From Sphingomonas sp. KR3-1 (GTDB lineage: Bacteria > Pseudomonadota > Alphaproteobacteria > Sphingomonadales > Sphingomonadaceae), in contig NZ_JBDZDQ010000001.1 in NCBI RefSeq assembly GCF_040049295.1, positions 1,364,001-1,428,000 on the forward strand: DNA of 64,000 bases. The letters run 5' to 3'. The translations under genes were made by a program, and so were the position numbers. The notes beneath the pieces were generated by a model, which was given only the letters and a program-made list of their open reading frames with translations, was not told where the DNA came from and made no database searches. Positions 21,873-30,125 of the stretch are shown in pieces. The first letter of the stretch is position 1, and each line of letters begins with the position of its first letter.

Positions 21873-22981
21873 GCAGCTACAAGCACCTTTTCCAGCGCGC
21901 GATCGCGGCGGCGCCCGAGCGGCTGCACTTCGCCGCGCATTCGCACCATCTCTGGCCCGACGCCTCCTATCTCGGCCAGCTCGCCGCCTGGGAGGACGGA
22001 GTCCGCCTCGCCGACCGCAAATGGGAGCGGGTGATCGGCGAGATCTGGCCCGCGGCGCAGCGCCACGTCGCGGCGGAGCTGAAGCTGCCCGACCCGGATA
22101 CGATCGTCTTCGCGCCGAACACGCACGAACTGCTGCTGCGCATCGCATCGGCGCTGCCCAGGCGCCCGCTGCGCATCCTGGCGAGCGACGGCGAGTTCCA
22201 CAGCTTCCGCCGCCAGTCGATGCGCTGGGAGGAAGCGGGCAGCGCGCAGGTGGAGCGCGTGCCGCTCGAGCGGATCGTAGAGCGCGCCACGAGCGGCGAG
22301 CATGACCTGATCTTCGTCAGCCAGGTCCAGTTCGGCACCGGCCAGGTGTTCGGGCAGCTGGCCGAACTCGCCGCGCTCGCCCGGCCCGAGGGTCCCTGGG
22401 TGGTGATCGACGGCTATCACGCCTTCATGGCGATGGAAGTCGACCTGTCGGCGGTGGCGGACAAGGTCTTCTACCTCGCCGGCGGCTACAAATATGCGAT
22501 GGCCGGCGAGGGCTGCGCGTTCCTTCATGCACCGCCCGGCTATGGCGCGCGGCCGGAGATCACCGGCTGGTACGCCGAGTTCGAGGACCTCGCGCTGCCG
22601 CCCGGCAGCATTGGCTATGCGCCGGACGCGCGCCGTTTCCTCGGCGCAACCTTCGATCCCTCGGGCATCTACCGCTTCGTCGCGGTGCGCGACATGCTGC
22701 GCCAGGAGGAACTGACCACCGCCGGGATCGCCGCGCATGTCGACGGCCTGCGCGCGCAGCTGTTGGCGAACCTGCCGATCGCGGCCGAGCTGCGCAATCC
22801 CGGCAGCCCCGCCCGTTTCCTCGCGCTCCGGTCGCCCGACGCCCAGCGCTGGAAGGCCGAGCTCGAGGCCGAGGACGTGATCACCGATGTCCGCGGCGAC
22901 GTGCTGCGGATCGGCTTCGGCCTCTACCAGGATGCGCGCGACGTGCGGCAGCTGATCGAGGCGCTTTCGTTCCTGCGCTAG
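21869..22981 (+). CDS. Kynureninase-like class V PLP enzyme
   Basis: A 370-residue fold-type I PLP enzyme. It shows FAAHSHHLWPD at the start, IVFAPNTHELLLRIASAL, FVSQVQFGTGQVF, VVIDGYHAFMA (Asp that contacts the PLP ring) and the lysine in LAGGYKYAMAGEG (K208) that binds PLP. Kynureninase cleaves kynurenine to anthranilate and alanine; the placement behind kynA fits this. It is shorter than typical KynU (about 410), so a divergent member or another class V activity is possible. It begins with the GTG that overlaps the kynA stop. Confidence 0.8.
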   Translation: MSSYKHLFQRAIAAAPERLHFAAHSHHLWPDASYLGQLAAWEDGVRLADRKWERVIGEIWPAAQRHVAAELKLPDPDTIVFAPNTHELLLRIASALPRRPLRILASDGEFHSFRRQSMRWEEAGSAQVERVPLERIVERATSGEHDLIFVSQVQFGTGQVFGQLAELAALARPEGPWVVIDGYHAFMAMEVDLSAVADKVFYLAGGYKYAMAGEGCAFLHAPPGYGARPEITGWYAEFEDLALPPGSIGYAPDARRFLGATFDPSGIYRFVAVRDMLRQEELTTAGIAAHVDGLRAQLLANLPIAAELRNPGSPARFLALRSPDAQRWKAELEAEDVITDVRGDVLRIGFGLYQDARDVRQLIEALSFLR

Positions 22982-23020
22982 AAAAAGCGGCCGGGCGCGC
23001 AATGCGCGGCGCACCCGGCC
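22982..23020 (-). terminator. Rho-independent-type terminator of urcA
   Basis: GGCCGGG (22989-22995) pairs with CCCGGCC (23014-23020). Read on the minus strand the stem is followed by GCTTTTT, so it serves the urcA gene; it may also stop the kynureninase-like transcript from the other side. Confidence 0.7.
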
Positions 23021-23030
23021 GTAAGGCACC

Positions 23031-23306
23031 TCAGCGCCGCGCGAGCTGCACGCTCAGCTGGCGCGCGATGTCGCGCTTCGCGGCGGCGCGGCAGCTTTTG
23101 ACCGTGTCCTGCTCGTCCGCGCTGACGTTCGAATAGGAGCCGCAGACCTGCTCGGTCGCGGCGGCGAGGCGGCGGTTGAGGGCGTTGCGGCCGGCATCGG
23201 TGTTCAAATCGAGGTCGGCATGGCGGACGATGACGGTCCGCTCCCCGGCGAACGCGGGGGTGGCGATCAGCGTGGCGGCGGCGAAGGCGGCGATGAACTT
23301 GGACAT
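23031..23306 (-). CDS. UrcA family protein
   Basis: A 91-residue exported protein. Residues 1-20 are a signal peptide ending at TPAFA; the mature part has the UrcA pattern: VIVRHADLDLNTDAGRNALNRRL, then CGSYSNVSADEQDTVKSCR with two cysteines that probably form a disulfide. UrcA proteins are common in sphingomonads and their role is unknown. The SD-like AGGAGA lies 7-8 bases before the ATG at 23306. It is divergent from the winged-helix/TPR regulator gene; the gap contains five 11-bp repeats. Confidence 0.85.
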   Translation of the reverse strand: MSKFIAAFAAATLIATPAFAGERTVIVRHADLDLNTDAGRNALNRRLAAATEQVCGSYSNVSADEQDTVKSCRAAAKRDIARQLSVQLARR

Positions 23307-23360
23307 GGGCGGTCTCCTTTCCGGTTGACCCCCGAAGCATCGGCCGGACGCCGCCGGTTC

Positions 23361-23415
23361 GAGAGGATGAGGAGCCGATGAAGAGCTGATGAAATGCCGA
23401 TGATTCGCCGATAGG
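23361..23415 (+). repeat. Five tandem 11-bp direct repeats, probable operator
   Basis: Five consecutive 11-mers: GAGAGGATGAG, GAGCCGATGAA, GAGCTGATGAA, ATGCCGATGAT, TCGCCGATAGG. G at position 3 and GAT at positions 6-8 never change. The period matches one DNA turn and the 11-bp half-site spacing of PhoB/OmpR-type winged-helix proteins, and the neighbouring gene encodes such a domain. Not a multiple of three, so not a coding repeat. Confidence 0.6.
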
Positions 23416-23451
23416 GTGGATTTTCGCGCGGGTTGCGGGGATGGGAACCGG

Positions 23452-25041
23452 GTGGAGGGACGCATCGATCTTGCACATCAGCCGGCATTCCGCCTGGGCG
23501 CGCTCGAGGTGCGCCCGGCGCTGCGCCAGCTCGCCCGCGACGACGGCAGCGAGGAGGTGCTCGAGCCGCGGGTGATGCAGGTGCTCGTCGCGCTCGCCCG
23601 CGCGGACGGCGCGATCGTCAGCCGCGACGACCTGACGCGCAGCTGCTGGGAAGGCCGTGTCGTCGGCGAGGATGCGATCAACCGCGTCGTCTCGCGCCTG
23701 CGCCGCGCCGCCGAGGGGATCGGCCAGGGCAGCTTCCGGATCGAGACGATCACCAAGGTCGGCTATCGGCTGCTGCGCGAGGGCCAGGCCGAAGCCGCCC
23801 TTGTCGCCGCGCCGGACAGTCCGCTCGCCAGGGCGCATGCCGAGGTGCACCGCCTCCGCCTCGATCGCCGCGCGATGCTCTCCGGCGCGGGGCTCGCGGC
23901 GGTCACGGTCGGCGGCGGGCTGTTTGCCTGGCGCCGTTTCGTGGCGTCCGACCCCGCGCTTACCGACAAGCCGCCCGCCGATGTCGCGCCGCTGATGATC
24001 CAGGCCCAGATGGCGATGACCCAGGGCACGGTCGAGGGTGGCAACCAGGCGATCGGGCTGCTGCGCCGCGTGGTGAGCCTACGCCCGGACTATGCCGATG
24101 GCTGGGGCCTGCTCGCACTTTCCTATTCCGCCGCCGCGGTCGGCCGGCCGCAGCAGTTCGAGGCGGACATGCGCGCGCGAGCGACGGAGGCGCGGCGCCG
24201 CGCGCTCGCGCTCGATCCCGGCAACGCCTATGCCCGCGCCGCCGACGGGCTGGGCAAGCCGGTGCTCGGCAACTGGACCGCCGCCGAGCGCGGGTTGCGC
24301 GCGAGCCTTGCCAGCCACCCCCATAACGACATGCTGACCAGCTCACTCGCCGGGGTGATGCTAGGCGTCGGCCGCTGCGCCGAGGCCGCCAATCTGCTCG
24401 ACGGGATCTGGAAGCGCATCCCGCCCAATCCCGGGCTGGCCTACACCCATGTCCAGACGCTCTGGGCCGCCGGCCGGCCAGACGAGGCCGACAAGGCGAT
24501 GGACGACGCGGTCGCGCTGTTCCCGACGCATTTCGCGGTGTGGTTCACGCGCTTCTACCTGCTGATGTACACCGGCCGTGCCCGCGAGGCGATCGCGCTC
24601 GGCGAGAATCGCGAGACGCGGCCGACCGGCATTCCCGAGTGGAATTTCGAGCAGGTGCTGATCGTCGCCCGCGCGCTGCTCAGCCGCACGGACGGCGACA
24701 TCCAGGCGGCGGTAACGGCAAGCTTCGAGGGCGCGCGGCGCGGCGCAGGCTTTGCCGAGAACGGGATCCTGTTCCTGTCGGCGCTGGGCCGGCTCGACGA
24801 GGCGTTCGCGGTTGCCGACGCCTATTATTTCGCGCGCGGCTTCGATCCGGGCGAGCTGCGCTTCTCCGCCGAGCAGGGTACGTACACACGGCGAAACGCC
24901 CGGCGGACGCACATGCTGTTCCTGCCGCCCACCGCCGCGATGCGCGCCGATCCGCGCTTCCTCAAGCTCGCCGACGTGCTGGGGCTCACGCGCTACTGGC
25001 GGGAAATGGGCGTCAGGCCCGATTATCAGGCGACCGGCTGA
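23452..25041 (+). CDS. Winged-helix (CadC-like) regulator with membrane anchor and TPR domain
   Basis: A 529-residue protein. Residues about 8-95 are a Trans_Reg_C winged helix (FRLGALEVRPALRQL, LEPRVMQVLVALARADG, ITKVGYRLL). A single hydrophobic helix follows (MLSGAGLAAVTVGGGLFAW, about 130-148), then about 370 residues of TPR-like helices ending in LGLTRYWREMGVRPDYQ. This is the CadC/ToxR-like layout with a sensor outside the membrane. Start: the GTG at 23452 gives MEGRIDLAHQP; a GTG at 23416 directly after the repeats is an alternative. It should bind its own promoter and perhaps urcA. Its 3' end overlaps the next gene by 16 bases. Confidence 0.85.
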   Translation: MEGRIDLAHQPAFRLGALEVRPALRQLARDDGSEEVLEPRVMQVLVALARADGAIVSRDDLTRSCWEGRVVGEDAINRVVSRLRRAAEGIGQGSFRIETITKVGYRLLREGQAEAALVAAPDSPLARAHAEVHRLRLDRRAMLSGAGLAAVTVGGGLFAWRRFVASDPALTDKPPADVAPLMIQAQMAMTQGTVEGGNQAIGLLRRVVSLRPDYADGWGLLALSYSAAAVGRPQQFEADMRARATEARRRALALDPGNAYARAADGLGKPVLGNWTAAERGLRASLASHPHNDMLTSSLAGVMLGVGRCAEAANLLDGIWKRIPPNPGLAYTHVQTLWAAGRPDEADKAMDDAVALFPTHFAVWFTRFYLLMYTGRAREAIALGENRETRPTGIPEWNFEQVLIVARALLSRTDGDIQAAVTASFEGARRGAGFAENGILFLSALGRLDEAFAVADAYYFARGFDPGELRFSAEQGTYTRRNARRTHMLFLPPTAAMRADPRFLKLADVLGLTRYWREMGVRPDYQATG

Positions 25042-25454
25042 AGCCCCAGCCGCGGAATCTCGATCGCCGGGCAGCGGTCCATCACCACCTTGAGCCCCGC
25101 CGCCTCGGCGCGCGCCGCGGCTTCCTCGTTGATCACGCCGAGCTGCAGCCACACCGCCTTGGCCCCCGCGGCGATCGCTTCGTCCACGGCCTCGCCCGCG
25201 GCCTGGGGCCGGCGGAAGATGTCGACCAGGTCGATCGGATCGCCGATCTGGCTGAGCTCGCGGAAGACGAACTCGCCGTGGACATGCTCGCCGGTGATCT
25301 GCGGATTGACCGGGATGACGCGGTAGCCGTGGCGCTGGAGGAACGCCATCACGCCGTAGCTCGGCCGGTCGGGCCGGTCGGACGCGCCGACCAATGCGAT
25401 GGTGCGCACGCTTTCGAGCAGCGCCTTGATGTCCTCGTCGCGCGTCAGCGGCAT
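25026..25454 (-). CDS. CoA-binding domain protein (YccU-like)
   Basis: A 142-residue Rossmann-fold protein of the CoA_binding_2 family. The nucleotide-binding start TIALVGASDRPDRPSYGVM (about residues 17-35) and VIPVNPQITGEHVHG are typical, as is WLQLGVINEEAAARAEAAG with a later CP (DRCPAIEIPRL). Homologues are single-domain cytoplasmic proteins of unknown function. The ATG at 25454 is chosen over a GTG at 25457. It follows the apbC stop by four bases, so the two form one operon. Confidence 0.85.
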   Translation of the reverse strand: MPLTRDEDIKALLESVRTIALVGASDRPDRPSYGVMAFLQRHGYRVIPVNPQITGEHVHGEFVFRELSQIGDPIDLVDIFRRPQAAGEAVDEAIAAGAKAVWLQLGVINEEAAARAEAAGLKVVMDRCPAIEIPRLGLQPVA

Positions 25455-25458
25455 CACC

Positions 25459-26415
25459 TCATCCTTTCAGCCAGTCGTCCACTTGTCCTGCCAGTCCGGC
25501 AAACAACTCGGCCGCCGGGCCGTTCCCCGCTGCCGGCGGCTCGCCCGCGTCCGAAGCCTGGCGGATCGCCATTTCGAGCGGCACCCGGCCGAGGAACGGG
25601 ATGCCGAGCTTGCCCGCCGCCGCCTCGGCGCCGCCGCTGCCGAACGGATCGGAGACCTCGCCGCAATGCGGGCAGGCATAGCCCGACATGTTCTCGATCA
25701 GGCCGATCACCGGAATGCCCGCCTTGTTGAACAGGTCGATCGCCCGCGTCGCGTCGATCAGCGCCAGGTCCTGCGGCGTCGAGACGATCACCGCGCCCGC
25801 CGGCTTGTGCTTCTGGATCATCGTGAGCTGCACATCGCCGGTGCCCGGCGGCAAATCGAGCACGAGCAGCTCGGTCTCACCCCAATCGGCGTCGACCAGC
25901 TGGCCGAGCGCGCCGCCCGCCATCGGCCCGCGCCAGGCGATCGCCTGGCCCTCGGCGACCAGCCCGCCCATCGACAGCATCGGCACGCCGAAGCGCGTGT
26001 CGATCGGCAGCAGCGTCTTCTCGCGCGCCTGGGGGCGAATCCCTTCCACGCCGAGCAGCCGCGGCTGCGACGGGCCGTAGATATCGGCATCGACCAGCCC
26101 GACCTTGCGGCCCAATTTCCTGAGCGCGATCGCAAGATTGGCCGCGACGGTGGATTTGCCCACCCCGCCCTTGCCGCTCGCCACGGCGATCAGCCGGCGG
26201 GTGCGGCGCTCGCTGGTCATCAGCACGCGGACCTCGTCCACCCCAGGCAGCGCGGCCAGCGCCTCGCGGATATCGGCCTCCAGCGCCTCGCGGGTCGCCT
26301 CGGCCAGGCCGGTCACGTCGAGCACGACACTGGCCCGCGCGCCTTCGATACGGGCAGTCGCGCGGCCGGCGGCGATGGGGGCAAGCGCGGCGTTCAGGGC
26401 GTCATTATCGATCAT
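25459..26415 (-). CDS. apbC: Mrp/NBP35-type Fe-S cluster carrier ATPase
   Basis: A 318-residue P-loop ATPase that binds and delivers Fe-S clusters. The first ~85 residues form the DUF59/MIP18-like domain; the deviant Walker A is SGKGGVGKSTVAANLA (around 95-110); VLDLPPGTGDVQLTM is the Walker B/switch region; and the cluster-binding CPHC is present (ACPHCGEVSDPFG, near residue 248). Length and order match ApbC. The ATG at 26415 is used; the open frame to 26451 lacks the family pattern. It is divergent from hflK with 70 bases between. Confidence 0.92.
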   Translation of the reverse strand: MIDNDALNAALAPIAAGRATARIEGARASVVLDVTGLAEATREALEADIREALAALPGVDEVRVLMTSERRTRRLIAVASGKGGVGKSTVAANLAIALRKLGRKVGLVDADIYGPSQPRLLGVEGIRPQAREKTLLPIDTRFGVPMLSMGGLVAEGQAIAWRGPMAGGALGQLVDADWGETELLVLDLPPGTGDVQLTMIQKHKPAGAVIVSTPQDLALIDATRAIDLFNKAGIPVIGLIENMSGYACPHCGEVSDPFGSGGAEAAAGKLGIPFLGRVPLEMAIRQASDAGEPPAAGNGPAAELFAGLAGQVDDWLKG

Positions 26416-26485
26416 CGCGTGCCAGATAGGCGCACAATCGCCGCGCGCCACTGTAAATCCGCGTAGGCGCCCTTATAAAGGCCGG

Positions 26486-27610
26486 ATGGCAAACCTGATT
26501 GGCTGGCTGAGCAAGGCCGGTAACTGGCATAACGAGGCGCCGAAGAGTCCCTGGGGCTCGGGCGGCAGCAGCGGCGACAATGGCGGCTCGAGCGGTGGCT
26601 CCGGCGACGGCAAGGGCGGCTCGGGCGGCGGCCCGCGCAATCCCTGGTCGTTCCCGCCCGAGGGGCGGCGCGGCCGCTCCGGCGGCGGTGGGAATGGCGG
26701 CGGCGGTGGCGGCGGCCCGTTCGAGGACATGTTCCGCCGGATGAGCGGCGGCGGCATGCCGATCCCGCCGGGCGGCGCCAAGCTCTGGGGCCTGGTCGTC
26801 ATCGGCCTGCTCCTCGTCTGGGTGATATTCACCAGCTTCCACACGATCGGCCCGCGCGAGCGCGGCGTCGTCACCACGCTCGGCCGCTATTCCGGCACGC
26901 TCGAATCGGGCGTCAAGTTCACCCTGCCGGCGCCGTTCCAGATCGTCGACGTCGTCGATGTCGGCTCGGTCCACACCGAGAAATTCCCCGAGAGCGGCCC
27001 CAATCTGATGCTCACCGGCGATCAGAACATCGTCGACCTCGCTTATTCGGTGAACTGGTACATCACCGACGCCGCCGATTTCTCCTTCCAGATCAAGGAT
27101 CCCAAGGAGACGGTGAAGGATACCGCCGAGAGCGCGATGCGCGCGGTGATCGCCACCACCACACTCACCGAGGCGATCGGCGAGGGCCAGGGCCGCATCT
27201 CGAGCGACGTCCAGGCGGCGATGCAGAAGATCCTCGACGAATATCATTCGGGCGTGCGCATCCAGAGCGTCGCGCTGACCAAGGCCGCGGCGCCGGAGCA
27301 GGTCGACGACGCCTTCAAGGCGGTGCAGGCCGCGCAGCAGGGCGCCCAGGGCGCGCGCAACAACGCCAATGGCTATGCCCAGCAGGTGATCGCCGTCGCG
27401 CAGGGCGAGGCCGCCGAGTTCGACAAGATCTACGAGCAGTACAAGGCGGCGCCCGCCGTCACGCGCCGCCGCCTCTATTACGAGACGATGGAGCAGGTGC
27501 TGGCGAAGACCAACAAGACGATCGTCGAGACGCCCGGCGTCACCCCCTATCTGCCGCTGCCCGGGCTTCGCCCCGATGCCGGCAAGGCCCAGTCGGGAGA
27601 CCAGAAATGA
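26486..27610 (+). CDS. hflK: FtsH modulator HflK
   Basis: A 374-residue inner-membrane protein of the SPFH/band 7 family. Residues about 15-95 are a Gly/Ser-rich, flexible N-terminus (common in HflK); a single membrane helix (LWGLVVIGLLLVWVIFTSF, about 100-118) precedes the SPFH domain (RGVVTTLGRYSG to ARNNANGYAQQV). The periplasmic HflK/HflC complex regulates the FtsH protease. The ATG at 26486 gives MANLIGWLSKAG. Its stop overlaps the hflC start (ATGA). Confidence 0.95.
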   Translation: MANLIGWLSKAGNWHNEAPKSPWGSGGSSGDNGGSSGGSGDGKGGSGGGPRNPWSFPPEGRRGRSGGGGNGGGGGGGPFEDMFRRMSGGGMPIPPGGAKLWGLVVIGLLLVWVIFTSFHTIGPRERGVVTTLGRYSGTLESGVKFTLPAPFQIVDVVDVGSVHTEKFPESGPNLMLTGDQNIVDLAYSVNWYITDAADFSFQIKDPKETVKDTAESAMRAVIATTTLTEAIGEGQGRISSDVQAAMQKILDEYHSGVRIQSVALTKAAAPEQVDDAFKAVQAAQQGAQGARNNANGYAQQVIAVAQGEAAEFDKIYEQYKAAPAVTRRRLYYETMEQVLAKTNKTIVETPGVTPYLPLPGLRPDAGKAQSGDQK

Positions 27611-28461
27611 CCTGGCTGCGCAGCCCCATCGGCATCGCCGTCGCCGCCATCCTCGTGCTCATCGTGCTGATGAGCACCGTGGTGATCGTGCCCGAGACGA
27701 AGCAGGCGGTGATCCTGCGGCTCGAGCAGCCGCTCGGCGAACCGATCAACGCCTACAAGCCCGGCGAGCAGTTCGGCCGCACCGGCGCCGGCCCGATCCT
27801 GCGCATCCCGTTCATCGATCGGGTGGTCTGGGTCGACAAGCGCGTGCTCTCGGTCGACCTGCCCAACGAACCGGTGCTCTCGACCGACCAGCTCCGCCTG
27901 CAGATCGACGCCTATGCGCGCTTCCGCGTCACCAATCCGCTCAAGATGGTCGTCACCATCGGCAGCGAGGAGCGGGTTCGCGAGCAGCTCCAGCCGCTGT
28001 TCCGCTCGGCACTGCGCAACGAGCTCGGCAAGCGCCCCTCGGCGATCCTGCTTAGCCCCGAGCGCGGCCAGGTGATGGACAATATCCAGGGCGCGCTCCA
28101 GCAGCTTGCCGCGCAATATGGCGTGTCGATCGTCGACGTGCGGATCAAGCAGACCGAGCTGCCCTCGGGCTCGCCGCTCGACAGCGCGTTCGAGCGGATG
28201 AAGACCGCGCGCTACCAGGAAGCCAAGACGATCGAGGCGCAGGGCCTCAAGGACGCGCAGATCATCCGCGCCAATGCCGATGCGCAGGCCGCGCAGATCT
28301 ATGCCCAGGCGTTCAACAAGGATGCGGATTTCTACGATTTCTGGCGCGCGATGCGCTCGTATCGTACGACGTTCCTCAACAACGACCCCGCCAAGGGCGA
28401 CACGTCGATCATCCTCTCCCCCAACAATTCCTATCTGAAGGAATTCATGGGGCAACGATGA
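27607..28461 (+). CDS. hflC: FtsH modulator HflC
   Basis: A 284-residue partner of HflK. It has one N-terminal membrane helix (GIAVAAILVLIVLMSTVVIV) followed by the SPFH domain (ETKQAVILRLEQPLGE, RVLSVDLPNEPVLSTDQ) and the helical YQEAKTIEAQGLKDAQIIRA segment. It ends with LSPNNSYLKEFMG. Together with HflK it forms a large cage on FtsH. It overlaps hflK and is followed after 94 bases by an HtrA protease, so membrane quality control genes cluster here. Confidence 0.95.
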   Translation: MTWLRSPIGIAVAAILVLIVLMSTVVIVPETKQAVILRLEQPLGEPINAYKPGEQFGRTGAGPILRIPFIDRVVWVDKRVLSVDLPNEPVLSTDQLRLQIDAYARFRVTNPLKMVVTIGSEERVREQLQPLFRSALRNELGKRPSAILLSPERGQVMDNIQGALQQLAAQYGVSIVDVRIKQTELPSGSPLDSAFERMKTARYQEAKTIEAQGLKDAQIIRANADAQAAQIYAQAFNKDADFYDFWRAMRSYRTTFLNNDPAKGDTSIILSPNNSYLKEFMGQR

Positions 28462-28555
28462 GCCTTTCGATCCGTTCATATTCAATCGCCGTTCAGCATT
28501 TCGGCGCAAGAACCCCATCCGAACGCTTTTCCTTCGTCTGAGAGGACCGACTCAC

Positions 28556-30055
28556 GTGCGTTATGCCTACGCTCTCACTACCGCCCTTCTGCTGAGCGGC
28601 GCCGCCGCTACGCTGACCATCCATCAGCCGGCCGGCGCACAGACCGCGCAGAACGAGCCGGGGGCGATCAACGCCGCCGCGCCCAAGGCCGGCGCGCCGA
28701 TGAGCTTTGCCGACATGGTCGCCAAGCTGCAGCCGGCGGTGGTCAACATCTCGACCGCCCAGCGCGTGACGATGAACGCCAACCCGTTCGCCGGCACGCC
28801 GTTCGAGCAGTTCGGCGGCGGCAACCAGCCGGTGACCCGCCAGGCCGAATCGCTCGGCTCGGGCTTCATCATCTCGGCCGACGGCTATGTCGTGACCAAC
28901 AACCACGTCATCTCGGCGGGCGCGAAGGGCGCGACGGTCGAATCGATCACCGTCACCCTGCCCGACAAGCGCGAGTTCAAGGCCAAGCTGATCGGCAACG
29001 ACGCGCAGTCGGACCTTGCCGTGCTCAAGATCGAGGGCGCCAACCTGCCCTTCGTGCGCTTCGGCGATTCGAGCGCGTCGCGCGTCGGCGACTGGGTCGT
29101 CGCGATCGGCAATCCGTTCGGCCTCGGCGGCTCGGTCACTGCCGGCATCATCTCGGCGGTCCACCGCGTCACCGGCCAGGGCGGCGCCTATGACCGCTTT
29201 ATCCAGACCGACGCCTCGATCAATCGCGGCAATTCGGGCGGCCCGATGTTCGATCTTAGCGGCAACGTGATCGGCATCAACTCGCAGATCCTGTCGCCGA
29301 CCGGCGGCAATGTCGGCATCGGCTTCGCGATCCCCGCGGAAGAAGCCAAGCCGGTGATCGACACGCTGATGAAGGGCGGCAAGATCGCTCGCGGCTATCT
29401 CGGCATCGGCATGCAGAACCTGACCGACGACGTCGCCGACGGGCTGGGCGTGCCGCGCGGCCGCGGCACGATCGTCGCGCGCGTCGAGCCGGGCCAGCCG
29501 GCGGAGAAGGCCGGGCTGAAGCAGGGCGACGTGATCGTCGCGGTCGACGGCAAGGACGTCACCGCCGATCAGACGCTGTCCTACCTCGTCGCCAATGTGA
29601 AGCCGGGCACCCGCATCCCGCTCGATGTCTATCGCGACGGCAAGCGCATGACGGTCAACCTCGTCGTCGGCACCCGCCCGCCCGAGGAGCAGCTCGCCCA
29701 GTTCGATCCGAACGACGAGAACTCGACCCCGGGCGACGGCGACACCGATACGATGGCCGCGGCCTCGCTCGGCATCCAGGTCACCCCGCTCACCCCGCAG
29801 ATCGCGCAGAGCGTCGGCGTGAACCCGAGCACCACCGGCGTGGTCGTCGTCCAGGCGAGCCCGGCGAGCGATGCGGCCGGCAAGGGCGTGCAGCGCGGCG
29901 ACGTGATCACCTCGGTCAACCGCGTGCCGGTCGCCACCGCGGCCGACGTCGCCAAGCAGGTCGCCGCCGCCAAGGCCGCGGGCAAGTCGAACGTCCTGCT
30001 CTGGGTCCAGCGCCGCCAGATCGGCCAGTTCGTCTCGGTCCAGATCGGCAACTGA
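28556..30055 (+). CDS. HtrA/Do-family serine protease
   Basis: A 499-residue periplasmic protease. Residues 1-30 are a signal peptide ([19 protein letters not shown]). The trypsin-like domain has the triad H117 (VTNNHVIS), D153 (SDLAVLKI) and S227 ([10 protein letters not shown]). Two PDZ domains follow (about 265-360 and 395-495, [10 protein letters not shown] and [11 protein letters not shown]). This is the DegP/DegQ/MucD layout. The start is a GTG at 28556; an SD-like GAGAGGA lies about 10 bases upstream. It follows hflC, and the spacing leaves room for its own stress promoter, but I could not identify one. Confidence 0.93.
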   Translation: MRYAYALTTALLLSGAAATLTIHQPAGAQTAQNEPGAINAAAPKAGAPMSFADMVAKLQPAVVNISTAQRVTMNANPFAGTPFEQFGGGNQPVTRQAESLGSGFIISADGYVVTNNHVISAGAKGATVESITVTLPDKREFKAKLIGNDAQSDLAVLKIEGANLPFVRFGDSSASRVGDWVVAIGNPFGLGGSVTAGIISAVHRVTGQGGAYDRFIQTDASINRGNSGGPMFDLSGNVIGINSQILSPTGGNVGIGFAIPAEEAKPVIDTLMKGGKIARGYLGIGMQNLTDDVADGLGVPRGRGTIVARVEPGQPAEKAGLKQGDVIVAVDGKDVTADQTLSYLVANVKPGTRIPLDVYRDGKRMTVNLVVGTRPPEEQLAQFDPNDENSTPGDGDTDTMAAASLGIQVTPLTPQIAQSVGVNPSTTGVVVVQASPASDAAGKGVQRGDVITSVNRVPVATAADVAKQVAAAKAAGKSNVLLWVQRRQIGQFVSVQIGN

Positions 30056-30125
30056 TACCGCCCGCATCGGGCTGACGGATGCCCGTTTCTCCTCTATCCC
30101 GGGCGCTCAACAAGGGAGTCGCGGG

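Noticed and set aside
28462..28555. An envelope-stress promoter before the htrA gene.
   Set aside because: GAAC and TCTGA occur, but 12 bases apart instead of about 16.
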